From Lepeophtheirus salmonis (lineage: Eukaryota > Arthropoda > Copepoda > Siphonostomatoida > Caligidae): DNA of 64,000 nucleotides. The DNA lies in contig NC_052135.2 of the NCBI RefSeq assembly GCF_016086655.4, positions 10,320,363-10,384,362 of the forward strand. Direction: 5' to 3'. Made by a program: the position numbers and the translations under genes. Numbering within the stretch: the first letter of the stretch is position 1; each line of letters begins with the position of its first letter. The notes under the pieces are model-generated. The model was not told the origin of the DNA. It saw nothing but the letters and a program-made list of their open reading frames with translations, and did not search any database. Below are positions 1-12,640 of the stretch, piece by piece.

Positions 1-1770
1 TGTTTACATGTAATAAAACAAAAAAACACTCAAGAAAGAAGCAAAATATATTAAAAATGGAAGTCTCATATGCAAGAGAATCTTCGAAATTCCTCCCAAA
101 AACTCTTTTGAATACCCTTTGCCTAAGAAAATGAGAGACAAAACTTATAAGAATACGTTATTGCACTTATAGCATTATTGGGGAAAATCATTGAACAGTT
201 TATAAACCTTTTAAAAAAATACTTCACATAGTAAGCATCTTATCTCTCATTATTTTTAATAACACTTTATGTATGTATCCATTTTAAATATAGCATTTAT
301 CTAATTTTAGAAACTATTAACTATTTTTAAAGGTTACATGCAAAGGATATACAATAAATATATTTCTAATTACATATTTATAAATATTTAATTTAATGTT
401 TTATATACTTAAAGTTTATAACGTAGGCACAATATAGATTTGAAGAAAATAAGCAATGATCTTTTCTCAGACGTAAATAACAATTATTCAACGTACGTAG
501 TCCAAGAAATAGCTAACATGTTACCACAATATATGAGCAAATGTATTTATCTGTGTAATTTCCTTATGCCAGAGATTAATATTGTTTTGGTAAGATTAAT
601 GTTTTAGATAATTAAAGTTTATAACGTAGGCACAATATAAATATGAAGAAAATAGCAAAATTTGCATATATTTTATTTTGAACATAGTAGGGGCAAAATT
701 TAAAGCAACAATAATGTGTTATACATTTGTAGAAAGAATTTTTGAATTGTAACAACACAGTACTAGTACAAGAAGGTGGTAGATAATTTTTTTAAATGCT
801 TAATTAATCAATCAACCCTAGTTAAGAAATATATTTGTGATGAATTTTCCTCGGGCTGTAGTAGGTAAGGTAAACTTTCCACAGGGGGAAATAGCTGGAT
901 AAACTTTCGCATAACCCTTTCTTAAATATTTTTATGGCAAAATAAATGTAACCAAGAACAAATAATCAGTAAAAATTGCAAATATAATATGTTTTAAATT
1001 GAACATTATTAGTACACTACATATTTAATTATTTTGAACAAGAAATAATTGATGAAGAAGATTTTTTTTATGACACCTTTGTTAGAGTTGTATAAAACAT
1101 GTCCTAAAAAGCAATCTCACCATAATGAGACACTACGCTGCTCTTTTCCAAATCATTATACAAATTGTCGAGGTTATTACCTTGGTTTTCAGTTTCTTTT
1201 TTTTAACATGCCCAAAATAGACACGATTTTGATCACTAGTTATAAATCAAAGTCTTTGTTGTATTTCAAATATAAAATGGAGGATTGACATCGTAGTATT
1301 TCTTAAAAACATACTTGTTTATTTCATTCTCCTCCTTCATTCCATTTGATTGTTGCTGATCTCATGAAACGTCATGACAGCAAAACTGCTTTCCTCCAAA
1401 ACCTTCTGGCCTTGTTGGGCTCAAAGTTTAATTGAGGATTGATATTGGATTAATTTCAGCATAAACTATATGTCCTTGCTATATACGGAGTGGCATTGTG
1501 TTTATTATGCCTTCTTACGACTGCTTACAAATGATCTAAACATCATGACATCGTAGCTCCTTTCCTCCAAAACATTTTCAAATTGTCATGGTGACAATGT
1601 TCATTTTATGTTCCTTGTATTTTATTTATCACTGTAAAAAATTCTATCATTGATGAATAAATTATGGATATAGATGGGTACGAAAACAATTAGAAAATAA
1701 TCAAATTAAAAAATGATGATTGTACATCATGAAAGCAATTTTACCTGTTAAAAAATAATTATTATTTGTG
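1..1770. other. AT-rich spacer without recognisable genes
   Basis: I see no supported gene here. It holds homopolymer runs of A and T, the direct repeat pair listed separately, and an imperfect repeat at 1358-1410 and 1533-1583. That second repeat is marked by CTTTCCTCCAAAAC shortly after a CATGACA motif, and a weaker third echo lies near 1286-1311. A 79-codon open frame at 1049-1288 has no recognisable domain and is probably chance. Confidence 0.6.
394..658 (+). repeat. Direct repeat pair of about 60 bp
   Basis: Positions 394-455 and 597-658 are near-identical and share the core AAAGTTTATAACGTAGGCAC followed by a GAAGAAAATA stretch. The offset is 203 bases. This is a local duplication or two remnants of one dispersed element. 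I see no coding content. Confidence 0.85.
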
Positions 1771-2060
1771 GCTCCCTGTCACACCTCCAAAAAAAAGTAT
1801 CAAATGGCTCCAAGACAATTTTGACAAATTTATCTTGCCGGACTTTTGGACTCCAGGCTCGCCAGATCTGAATCCGATTGATTTTTTTTTTGTGTGGGGT
1901 GCGATCTAACAACAAAGCAACTGAGTCCCCTGCAAAACCAAAGATAAATTTATCAGTCAGTCCATGAAGGATTTACGGGATTTGCTGTGGTACAAAGTAG
2001 CAACAGTCTCTTCGCGCTTTCGAGAATGTAATTGAGGCTACAGGTGATTTTATTAAATAA
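1771..2060 (+). pseudogene. Mariner-like transposase, C-terminal fragment
   Basis: Only the last quarter of a Tc1/mariner cut-and-paste transposase is visible. In order I see HTSKK, then after a frame change WLQDNFDKF, the catalytic-core hallmark SPDLNPIDF followed by VWGAI, and a C-terminus with SRFREC and ATGDFIK before a TAA ending at 2060. The family's C-terminal arginine-rich segment normally ends close to this, so the 3' end of the gene is preserved. A T-run at about 1884-1892 and stop codons break the frame. No N-terminal helix-turn-helix is found upstream, so the copy is 5'-truncated or internally decayed and cannot be functional. Confidence 0.85.
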
Positions 2061-2814
2061 AATACATCAAGTAATTAATTTAATTTGATAACTGGATGGA
2101 GAAAAAATTGCGTTTTAAAAAACAGATAGCTTGCATACACTGTATATATTTTAAATGTCATTTATATCAGGCATGACTTTAACTATGAAAAAATTATGAA
2201 GGTTTGTTTATCTTTATCAAAAAATTTAAGCACGTACTTTCCATACAGAAACTTAATTATAATGTAATCTAACCATAAATAAAGAGGAATAAATTTTTAT
2301 TTCTTTTATGTAATGATTAAAGACAAAAATAATGGTCTAATATAATAACATATTAAATAGAAACAAGCATTTAAACCTTAATTTATAATGTAATAATGGT
2401 TGGAAATAAGAAACGGTAAAAATTATAGTTTATTTATAAGATTTGATAACCATGGTCAGTCAGCTACAATATCTTTATAGTAAGTATAAAAAAGATTAAT
2501 AAAGAACATGGTATATCTTAAATAAAACATCCAAGTATGTATATATCATGCTCAATGTATATATATAAAAAAAGGTTTGGATGAGCTTTTAATTCAATTT
2601 TATATAACAAGTTTTATAAATCCAACAATATATTATTAGCATATAAGTAATATTTTATGTTATACGGTATGTGCCATAAGTCCTTGTACACTTTTTATAC
2701 AGATAATAATACTGAAATTTCGCTCGTTGCATAAAAAGAAAGAAATAACAAAATAAAAACAGTTTCCTTTACTTATAGGTGTTTACTGAAAAAAATAAAA
2801 TCAGTTGAGGTCTT

Positions 2815-3410
2815 TCAGGAGTTCCAAAATACAGTAATATAAATTTTTTGTCCAAAAATCGTTGTACGGATCAAAGCTGGAAACAATCCCTCGGTGATTG
2901 CACGTCACTTTCAGATCAGTAGGTCCACTGTATACAACGCCAAGAAGCTCTACAATGAAACTGAATCCTTTGTCGATCGTCACAGGAAGGAAAGATTAAA
3001 ATCAGTCCACACAGAGAGCCTCATAAGGAGTGCGAAGGGACCTCAGGCTTCACAAAACGGCTGTCCGACGGATTTTTATACAGGATTTGGGCCTCAAGTC
3101 CAGAGCTGTTGCAAAAGTTCAGTGATTGACGGCTTTACAGAGCAAAGAGGCTGAAATGATCGAAGATCCTCCTTATAAATTAAAGAAACCCAATAAGAAA
3201 GTCCTCATTTTTCCCCATTTGACCCAGTCAGCAACTCCCGCAAACTTTGGTTCATCGCCAAGATCCTGAAAGACGCCCCTCCTGGGTTAAAACTACCGGG
3301 CGTATAAAAAAACCAGCCAATCCCATGATGCTCAGTTTCATTGGTTCAGACGGTAAGGCGTTTCCACCGGTGTGGATGAAAGGACCTTGAAGGCCAATGA
3401 ATCTGGATAA
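2815..3410 (+). pseudogene. Mariner-like transposase, N-terminal two thirds
   Basis: A degenerate transposase begins around 2815 and is read in several frames. The first helix-turn-helix is clear (ARHFQISRSTVYNAKK, about 2897-2944). The second DNA-binding part follows (LRLHKTAVRRIFIQDLG, about 3043-3093), then KKPNKKVLIF (about 3185) where the first catalytic Asp region lies, then a KKPANPMMLSFIGSDGK segment ending in FPPVWMKG at about 3385. The second and third catalytic acids (the QDGAPSH and SPDLNP boxes) are absent, so the copy stops two thirds through. About 100-150 bases upstream, 2661-2695, is a sequence that could be the terminal repeat, but I cannot pair it. At least three frameshifts are needed. 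Confidence 0.85.
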
Positions 3411-3545
3411 ATTATTGGCTTTTAAAAACCCACAACCTCTTTATTAGAAATATTTATATTTTGATTCAATAAGTGATAGAAATCAATTAGTTATAAATAA
3501 ATATTATTTTACATATAAATTGAATATTCATCCTAGACGTGAAAT

Positions 3546-3686
3546 ATGTCATCAAATTGTGTGGTTCCTATTTGCCACACTGATCGAAAGCCCAATGATA
3601 ATAAAATAAAAATTTATTTGCATAAAGTTACAACATCATACGTGGAAATTCTTAATAAATGGAGATCAGCTATACCAATAAATTAG
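3546..3686 (+). pseudogene. THAP zinc-finger N-terminal fragment
   Basis: A 46-codon open frame starts MSSNCVVPICHT. It shows the beginning of a THAP-type zinc finger: Cys5 and Cys10 (C-X4-C), a conserved His in YLHKV, and an invariant-type Trp in LNKWRSAIP. THAP domains bind DNA in host regulators and in P-element and Kolobok transposases. The second half of the domain (the C-X2-H pair and the AVPTIF-like end) is not seen before the TAG at 3684-3686. This is therefore either a first exon or, more likely, a truncated relic. The initiator ATG is the natural one for a THAP protein because the domain sits at the N-terminus. The downstream 500 bases show no matching continuation. Confidence 0.6.
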
Positions 3687-3689
3687 ATA

Positions 3690-6600
3690 CCTGGTAAAAA
3701 ATACTATATATTTAGTTTAGTGATATTTGTTGAGTGTTTTATACGATTATTAGTGTTTATATAAGTGGTAAATCCATAGATAGCTCAACATAGTTGTTTT
3801 GAAACAGAAATGAAATAAAAAATCGAGAACTTAAAGGACGTATATTAAGAGAAAGTGCTATACCATCTTTAGGATTAAAAATTAAAGTGATAATTTAACT
3901 AATGACCTTTATAACGTCAATGGCTGAGGATAGGCATAAACGGAAAAGTGGTGAAATAGAATTAAGGGGGAAAAGTTCTTAAGAAAAGATGATATTTCAA
4001 ATATGTCGGAGCTCAAACAAAATTAGATATCAATTGTGCACCAACAAAAATAAGAGAGATTGAATGGAGGATGAAGTTCAATTTCTGTACATAACAATAT
4101 CTGATTGAGGTATTTTGCACAACACATAAAGTTAGTGAAATGACAAGTCTCTTTCCGAGAATATAATAATTAACTATTATTTTTATTTAATACTATTATG
4201 ATTGCATGTTTTTACAATTAATTATATTAAACTTTTTTATTTAAACACCCCTAATTTTAGTCATGTACATTCGTAGTCAAATTTACTGGTTTTAATCAGC
4301 AATGTACGTTCTTTCATATTTTCATATTTTTTGTTCTCCCTTTTACATATTCTGTATATTAATCGTCTATATCTTTTAACAAATACACTCTACGTTGATA
4401 TTAATTTCCCGTCTACAATCATTCCTCTCCATTCTGTGACCCCATTTACTCGATTACCCCCTAGGGGTTTCGCCAATGAGAATCGTATACCTCTTTAATT
4501 ACATTCAGGTAAACACACAATAACTAAATTTTTATTTAATTCATGATTGATAACTAGTTTTAATTCATTTTACGTTGTCTCTTATTTTATTTTATTTCTT
4601 ATGAAAAAATATCATTTATTTCCTAGCAATAAATGAAAAGATTTTCAAATAAAAATAATACTTATACAACTGAACAAGAAATAAGATTATTTGTTACTTT
4701 ATAGGTGAATTACTTTACACCGATTGATAAATGTAATCATGAGTTATTCCAATTAACGATAAATGGCATTCATATCTAAATATAATGTAATATATAAATG
4801 TCCGGAAGTAAAATTTGAACTTGCTGTAACATTAAATTATCAGAATGAATTTGAAATGAAATAAATATCAACCCAATTTTATTATGCGCCGTGTTTTCAG
4901 TTTGAATAGTGGCAATAATAACGATTTGTTGCATTAAAATAGGTAAAATATGGACTAATGCATGTTTAACAAGTTCAATAATCAACACTTAGGCTGTGTA
5001 TCCATAATGTCAGCTTAAAATTCCTGGGGTTAAAGGTACATGTTCAAGCAGATATCGTATTTATATATATATTATAGGGAGAATGAGGCATCCTCGATAA
5101 TAAATTCTTCAAAAATGAACCAAATCAGAGACAATAATTTCAGCACTGTCAAGAATTATAAAACAGCAATCAAATCGAAACTTAATAGGTGAGACAAGAA
5201 TTACTTAATATGAAGTCATCTGTAGATGAAAACAGGTTCATCAATCGACACTCTTCTCCAATAAAAGAGAAATATGATCAATTACGAAAGAACTGACAAT
5301 CTCATAACTATGTTATGGATACTCCTTCAAAAAATGTCTTCCTTCAATGCGGTGTAATAACAGTTCCTTTCTACATACTCACTAATAAAGACAATCTGCA
5401 ATTAGATATTGGATCTGAAAGGAATAAAAGGAATTTCGTGTAAAAAAATTAGCACTTTCTTCGACATAGTTGAATCATACATAGTCATAGCTTTGGAGGA
5501 TTTCTCAAGTTTCACCACCAAAAAAAAAAAGTTTTCTTACTAAATCTCTCACCAGACGATCTACAATTCCATGATTGATTACTTAAATCACAAATGAGGG
5601 TTTTCAATGGACGATCAGAAAAGCCCCTATCTCTGCATTCATGATTCTTCTCTTTTGAAATTGTTATTTAATAATTTATTATTTATTTTTTAATAATGAT
5701 GTTGCGAGGCTTGTGTCTATCCAGAGGTTAAGTAATCCATGGAAAATCATAAGTAGGTGATACCCTCTATTGTCCATATCAGTGGGGGAAAATCTACCAT
5801 AAATATTTAATAAATAAACCTTTCTATTTAAATAATTGTACTACGGTGTAGGTAATTTTTGGGGTAAATTTGCCCCTAGTTGATACACTGAATAAATTGA
5901 GCTTCGGTATTTTAATACTTGGTGAATTTTTCATATTTTTTTTATGGTTTTTTCTAAATAACTTTTCATTGAGAGGCTTCAGAGGGATAGTTTTTTTAAA
6001 CAAAAAATTAATTTGTAACATATCTTATTTTATAGTAGTTTATGATTAGATAATTAGTTATTAATGATTCTTGAAAAGTCTTACAAATGTTGGTTTTCTG
6101 GAATAAATGCGGTTCTAATTACCCAAATTGAACAAATCGCACCAATTTGCACAGATCTGATAGCACCAATTATAGCATCATTATCTATAGATTTATTTGC
6201 GTTCAAAGAATTTGTAAATTTAAAATTATGAAAATTAATTGCGAAAATTGTTTTTTGTGTATTAAAAATTGAAGCAAAATCTTGCCAATAAAAACTCAGA
6301 AGCAAATTGAAATTAGTTTCATTTTTACAAAATATTTTGTGAAATCTTGTTTTGGCAATATGTATTTTCAACGAGAAACACAGGTTCTTCACTACTCCAA
6401 CGTGTATTTCCAAGAAAAGTTAGAACCTTGCATCTAGATTGAAACCACCCACACCCACCTTTCTACTACTGCTATAGTTTATTTGCAACCCATAAAAAAA
6501 AGGGAAGTTAAGTAGCTAAACCCAGTATTTGAAAGACCATATTGGGGCCCAATTAAATCGACCAAATCAAATGAAGGTTCAGGAGTACCGAATGGTCAAT

Positions 6601-6690
6601 TTAAATCTAAACACATTGAATTTGAAACTTCAACAATATATAATTTATTAATTCACAATATTATCCAACAAAATTAATATTATAAATAAA
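3690..6690. other. AT-rich spacer without recognisable genes
   Basis: Open frames on the reverse strand (for example 4776-4988, 5824-6021 and 6081-6413) are low-complexity or lack recognisable domains. I see no element termini, tandem repeats or RNA genes here. Confidence 0.5.
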
Positions 6691-6697
6691 TGTTTGA

Positions 6698-7320
6698 CTA
6701 AGCTTTCTTAGTCATTAAGGTATTGTCCTTAGCGGCAATGACCGCTTCCAGGCGGCGGGGGAAGGAATGGCACCAGCTACGGATGTAGCTCTGACATGTA
6801 GTCCTAAAACTGACTGACAGTGGCTATGAGGGCCTCGTTGTTTTGATGATAGACATTTCAGGCCTTCCCCTTGATAAGCATCCAAAAGTTGTAGTCAAGG
6901 GGGTTGTCGTCAGGGCTCTATGAGGACAAAAAGTGTCAAAAAGGATATTCAAAGACTCATTCAACAGAGTATTACAACGGAGGAGGTGGATTTTTCCCAT
7001 TGCTATTGTCAAAAATGGCTTCTCTATCACATGGTTCTTTCCATTCAATTTTTGATAGCTCTCTGGACAGGATGGTGTGAAATCCAAAGATTTATTGAAT
7101 GGTCTCTTATGAAATTGAGGGGATTGGCCTGGTCTGTTTTCTTCAACTCATCGGGATTCAATTTGGATTTTTAGACAAAACCATTCTTTTTTTCCGACGT
7201 TTCGCACTTGCTGGCGGTGTAGACGGTGGTTCTGGAGACGCCAAACTGCTTGGAGTGTGCAGATAGAAATTCGTCGATCATGTTCATGTGTCATTTTCTC
7301 GAGTTGTACGTAAGCTAGAA
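6698..7320 (-). pseudogene. Mariner-like transposase, internally deleted
   Basis: Read on the reverse strand, the 5' side (about 7320-7190) carries a decayed N-terminal segment. The middle is scrambled (6900-7130). The 3' side is a clear mariner C-terminus: LDYNFWMLIKGKA, QNNEALIATVS, then SYIRSWCHSFPRRLEAVIAA, ending with a stop whose complement is CTA at 6698-6700. The family is normally about 340 residues, whereas only about 620 bases are present, so the catalytic middle is missing or compressed. The arginine-rich C-terminus is unusually well preserved. Open frames on the forward strand at 6920-7174 are shadows of this relic. Confidence 0.8.
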
Positions 7321-7329
7321 AACTCATTT

Positions 7330-10300
7330 TTTTGTAACCTATCCTTTATACTTGAATAACCCCCGATTTAGTTAGCATTCTTGGTATTTTTTTTTTCTTT
7401 TATAAGTTTCAATATAAAGTTTAAAACGGACCAAAATATGTCCATAAATTTTTAGAATATATGTATTTTTTAATTGTTGTAAAAGTTAAATGTATATATA
7501 TATCTTTTTCTTGATTTTTGTTCAAGATTGTTTTTCTGTTAATTTTACAAAATTGTTATTTTGATTACCAGCATTATGTCTGCCACAAAAAGTTTGATTT
7601 TTGTTTACAGTTTATCCTTTGGAAATGATGTATCGATAATAAATGATACCCAACGAAGCACCCAAATGTTTTGAATGATCGAACAATACACTAACAACAG
7701 TGCTTACTGCATGTTTTTTGTCCTTTTCTTTCTTTTCATATCCCATACTTAAATTAATATATATAATATTGATATATATATAGGTATATAATGCACATTT
7801 GATACTTGGAACAAGGAAATAAGAACTAGAAATCAATCTAAAATACTTACAGTATATACATATCAAATAATTGATTTGTAGACTCTTCCATATCTGCTCA
7901 AAAGTTACGCATTTTAAATATAAGATGTGTGTGTGAAGCAGTATAAGATGTGGCATTTCAGTTGTCTCATCTTTTTTCCAAAAATACATTGATTCTACTT
8001 ATATGCAAGTGACTTTTAGCCCAACAGATCAAATTGTTTATTTCGTAACTATGCAATCCTCAGCTCCACCAAAAATTAGCTCGTTCTTCACTTACTAGTC
8101 TTGGATCGAGTTATAGAATAAGAAAAGCAGGATATTTTGGGCTCTAAAAAACAACCTGTGCTAAAATTTATAATGATACAAATGAAGAAAAAGACTCTGG
8201 ACACCAACAGTTGGACTCTATAGAGAATGGGTTGTCCGAGTTTTTGCCAATACGGACAAGAGCTTCTAGGAAAAGAGCATTATGAAGTTGGATTCTCGAA
8301 GGCAACAAGTTATCAAACAGAACAGGGCATACATGGCTTAAATAGGATGCTTGTAACAAACACTTCTTATAAAACATTGAAATAATGTAAAAAAATAATA
8401 GGACAAAGGAAAAATACCCTCAATCACGCCATGAAAGATCAGTTTTACCTTTTTTTGGAACTGATAAGCGTTACTGGTTTGAAACGCGGTTTTTGGTCCT
8501 ATATAAGGACCGAAACGACAATAATCATCACATTTTATTTTTTCAGCTGCAATCAGCCATGAGAGGAAGGAAATAAGCACAAATCCCACTTCTTATATAT
8601 CAAGAAAATATAGGCGGGAATTACATCGAAGTATATTCCCTATTCTACTCCGAGTCCATCAAGGACCCACACTTATACCTCTTGAGAAAACCTTCATTGT
8701 TACTCTCCGTCTTTTATGAGCATCTGCAATAGTTATTAATTTATACTTAGATTTTCCTTTCTCAAGTATTAAATATTATTCATAACAGCATTAGGGAATA
8801 AGAAAGCATGTTCAATTTGCAACTACAAAAAGTATATCTGGCTTTTTAGGTCATATTTTATACAACACTAAAAATTGTTTATGTTCCCTATGAATATCCT
8901 TTGACACTCGTTATTTTTAAAAATGGGATTTTGATTGATGAATATAACATATTGTATTCTACAAATATCTCCCAACCCCAATTCTTTTTTTATCCACTCA
9001 CTTTTATGGACTCAAAAAATATATATAAATAAAAGGCCTTAATATGGAATTCCTGTTTTTTCATACTCTGTCATTGATATTTACTTTGATTAAATTATTT
9101 CTTCAATGTTTATAACAATCAATAACTATTAGTTATATTTCGCTGTCAATGTACAAGTTCTATGCAGTAATAAAAATGGAATAAGGAATATCATAGCTCG
9201 TTGGCCTGGATCTGCGCATAACAGCATAATTTTCGATAAAAGTAGACTTTGTGCTCTCCTTGAATATCAAAAGTAAGAAAGTAATCTCATTAGAGATAAT
9301 GGTTATCAAAGTCGACCTTATCTTATGACAAACCCCTCTTAAATCCCCAAACAAACACTAGAATTTGTTTTTCACCCCAGTCACATAGCTACAACTGGAG
9401 TTATTGATACACTATTTGAATCCTGGAAAAGTAAGTTTCATTTCATCAAGGAAGGCATGAAATTGAATATACTACAAATCTCTTATTTTAATTGTTGCAA
9501 TTACCGTGCTACATAACTTAGGAGTAATGTATGCAAAGAAAAAAAAAAGTCAAACGCTGCTTTGACTTTATTTTCAAAAAACTCAACATAATAACATAAA
9601 TTGACAATTACAAAAAAAAATTACCTTTAACTCAGACTACACGTTTACAACGTACCTGGAAATATTCCCTGTTTTCTTGACCGTACCAGTCGGGAAACTC
9701 CGGAATATGTTACGTATATACTGTCAGCGATCGTGTTCATCGATTAGCTGAGATTCTTCTCAAAACAAGGGCATCAGACGATTTTGGCTACTGCCCACTC
9801 ACAAAGCTTCCGGGAAATCATCGTCAGTGGATCCTCCCTATCCTACTTTATACACTTTCTGAGTTTTGGACATTTAAATTGCCCAAAATACACAAAAGTG
9901 CATAAAGGTTTTGCTCCTGATTTAAAGAACCCCATTGAATGTAGTCATTAAGAAGCATAAGGAGCAACTGATCTGGTAGAAGAACTTTTCTCACCGGACT
10001 CACTCTCCATAAGTATGTGTCTGTATTAAAACTGGTATGTAGGGAATGGGATGAGGCCCGAGAAATTTGGAAACATTTAAAAGAACTGCCCTCTAATATG
10101 AAAAACATACGAGATTGTTCCTTAATAATGCATAGATACACTGTTTTTACATTTTCTATAAGTATATTGATGGCTATAAATATTAGTTTCATACAAAATA
10201 AATAACATTCATTATTTCCATTTACTTTTTAATCATTCATTATTAATTTAAAACATTTCCGTATTTTCATTAAATGTATAGATATGATTTTAATCAAGTA

Positions 10301-11745
10301 TGCCATTAATGTAGTGGACCCTTATTAAACAAAGTTAATCACATAATATGGGTTCGGTAATTATACGTATTAAGGGATTTCAAATTTGTTCATAATTCCA
10401 ATAAATATTTTTTAGTCACAAGCAATTCATTAATTTATCTTACAACGATATACAAAAATTGCCATGAAGAGTGGAAAAGGTTGAAGAATGAATCTTATGC
10501 ATGATTATAGCCATTTTTAATGAGATGAGAATATTCTTCATAAATTTAGTCTTTAACTAGAATTACATGTATTAAAGTTTAAGGACCTGAGTTTCTATAT
10601 GAGTTATAAATTAATAGGGATATGAAAATCCTGCAAGTATTTGAATAAAGGATTTATAACCTAGATGAATGATCCTCGAAATGTGTTCCAATATCTGAGA
10701 ATAGTCTAAAATGATGAAGTAAGTTCCCGTGATGTCAAGAAGTATTTCAATACAAACATAATCACTAAACCAGGAATTTTTACATAGATAACATTATACA
10801 CTACTCACACCCAGGTTTTGTGTCCCCTCTCAAACTCGACTGAAAAAAGGGAAAATAAAAATTTGTAAGAAAAAACATATGGTAGCTAGTCTTCTGTATT
10901 TTTCTAATTGTTAATTATTATTTAGAATAATTGACTTATTTACATATTTATGAGAAATAATTATTCATGTGAGGACATCATATTTAAGTCGAAATAAGCT
11001 TTGTTTGTAAATAAGAGAAGATTATTTACTTTTTTTAAAAGTTCGACTTAAATTTAAGTTTAGTCGATGCAACCGGGCCATATAGTCACTTTAGGTAAGA
11101 CTAGCTTAAAATGTATACTTTTTTTAGAATAAAAATAGAAATACCTAAATTTTACTCATATTTATTATTTTCTGAAAATTTGTTTAGTGATATCCATCTC
11201 CAAGACATTTTCCCGGAACATTTTGAAACCCTAATTCTCTCATTATGGTCTTACTCGAATTATTTTTAGTTTGAATGTCAAGTTTTTTTCAATATATATA
11301 CTATGTAAGTTAGTAATATATTTATTATAAAACAAACAACCAAAAAAAAAACGTTTACATTATTTTATTGATGTTGAAAAAAAAAATTAGTCTCGAAGAA
11401 ATTACTTATTAGAGTTACTTAATATCATTTACTTTAAATTTTTGTTTTTTTAAATACATTCCTCTTTTTAGTTAATTTTTTATTCTTTTCCATGGAATTA
11501 ATAGGTTTTCAAAACGTAACCTTAAATAATATATGCTATAAAAAATGCAATTCAAATACCTACATATATATATTTAGTATTTATGATAAATCGTTTCTTT
11601 AAAAAAAAACATATGATTAAATTATCCATCATTTTAGTGAGTCGGCATTTTTCTAATAAAAAATGTATTAGTTAATTTTTGAATTATACATTTTTCTAAC
11701 GATTATTTAATACTGCGTAATAGAGCAAAGTATGTTTGTATGAAA
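7330..11745. other. AT-rich spacer without recognisable genes
   Basis: Several 60-125 codon frames exist (7612-7989, 8168-8377, 8338-8589, 9160-9354, 9848-10192), but I recognise no domain in them. Slightly less AT-rich patches at 8180-8340 and 9640-10080 may be old element sequence that I cannot identify. A hairpin at 10982-11053 is listed separately. Confidence 0.45.
10982..11053. repeat. Small hairpin with perfect 12-bp arms
   Basis: ATTTAAGTCGAA at 10982-10993 is the exact reverse complement of TTCGACTTAAAT at 11042-11053. An inner pair (GTAAATAA against TTATTTAC) lengthens the stem. It may be a solo end pair of a very short MITE. There is no coding content. Confidence 0.7.
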
Positions 11746-11749
11746 ATAT

Positions 11750-12640
11750 TCACGAGGTGCACTTTATATATTATATGATCCCTTATCTATATTATATACA
11801 TATTTTTGATCTAAGAAGAAATAATCAAGTATTGCAGGTGAGTGCACGTAGCATCAAATATGATTTACTGTTGCTTTTTAATTTTGTGTTTGCTATTGAT
11901 AAGTAAATCATAACTTATATGCATTTTCAGTATGTGTGAAAATATAAATGCTGGTACGTAAAAATGAATTAACTCTCACAGGCGTTGTGTATTTAGCATA
12001 CAGGGAACACTGATTTGTTTATTTTTGTTAGTGAGCGCTCGAGAAGTACTCAGTCATCAGTACAGAAGGGATCTGTGTAAATAAAAAACTAAGTTCAGTG
12101 ATTACAAAAGGAAAAAAAGCTGATGCATATGTTTTTTCTTCTTTTTTGTTCATTATATAATAAGTTGTTAACTTCCTCTAAAAGAAAAGTTCACGCCTAT
12201 CTTTGATGTAAATTGGTTTTAAAATGAATAATAAAATAAATATATATTAATTTGAAAATAAATATATATCCCTGTACTAATCCTATTTTAAATGTAAAAG
12301 ATTCCTTTCTTTTGAGCAGCCATTCATGTTCTCCCCTCAAAATCATATAAAAGTGGGCTGATAGTAACTAAGGTCTTAATTCAGTAATACCTGACGCTTT
12401 GCTTCTGCCTTTTCCTCACGCTTTTATACAAATCCCATCTCTAGTCATCCCATCATATTTTTTTTCTTTTCAAACTCTTAATATTATTTTTTCATTCTTC
12501 AGGAAAGAACACATATAAGTTGAATTAAAAATTACTCCGAGCACTCCCGGTAATATTCATATAAAGCAATGTTTATCTATCTATTTTTCAACACCTAACA
12601 ACTCTAAGCAATTATTCTTTATGTATTGCTCCCACCAGAT
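11750..12640 (+). repeat. Dispersed repeat family A, copy A1
   Basis: A1 starts with one monomer (11754-11862, containing a GGTGCAC-type motif, a TTTTTGATCTAAGAA segment and ATTGCAGGTG). It continues through about 780 bases shared piecewise with copies at 15600-16930, 43400-43785 and 49330-49990. Shared landmarks are a ATTTTCAGTATG segment, AGTGAGCGCTCGAGAAGTACT, a TGTAAATTGGTTTTAAAATG segment, AATCATATAAAAGTGGGCTG and CTAACAACTCTAAGCAAT. It ends directly against the gag-like ORF1 of a LINE relic, so it is either that element's 5' untranslated region or a repeat into which the LINE inserted. Confidence 0.7.

Noticed and set aside
2801..2983. Reverse-strand 60-codon frame
   Set aside because: It is antisense to the mariner N-terminus at 2815-3410.
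7612..10192. Several reverse frames of 60-125 codons
   Set aside because: There is no recognisable domain, and long AT-rich sequence yields such frames by chance; I left them unannotated as genes.
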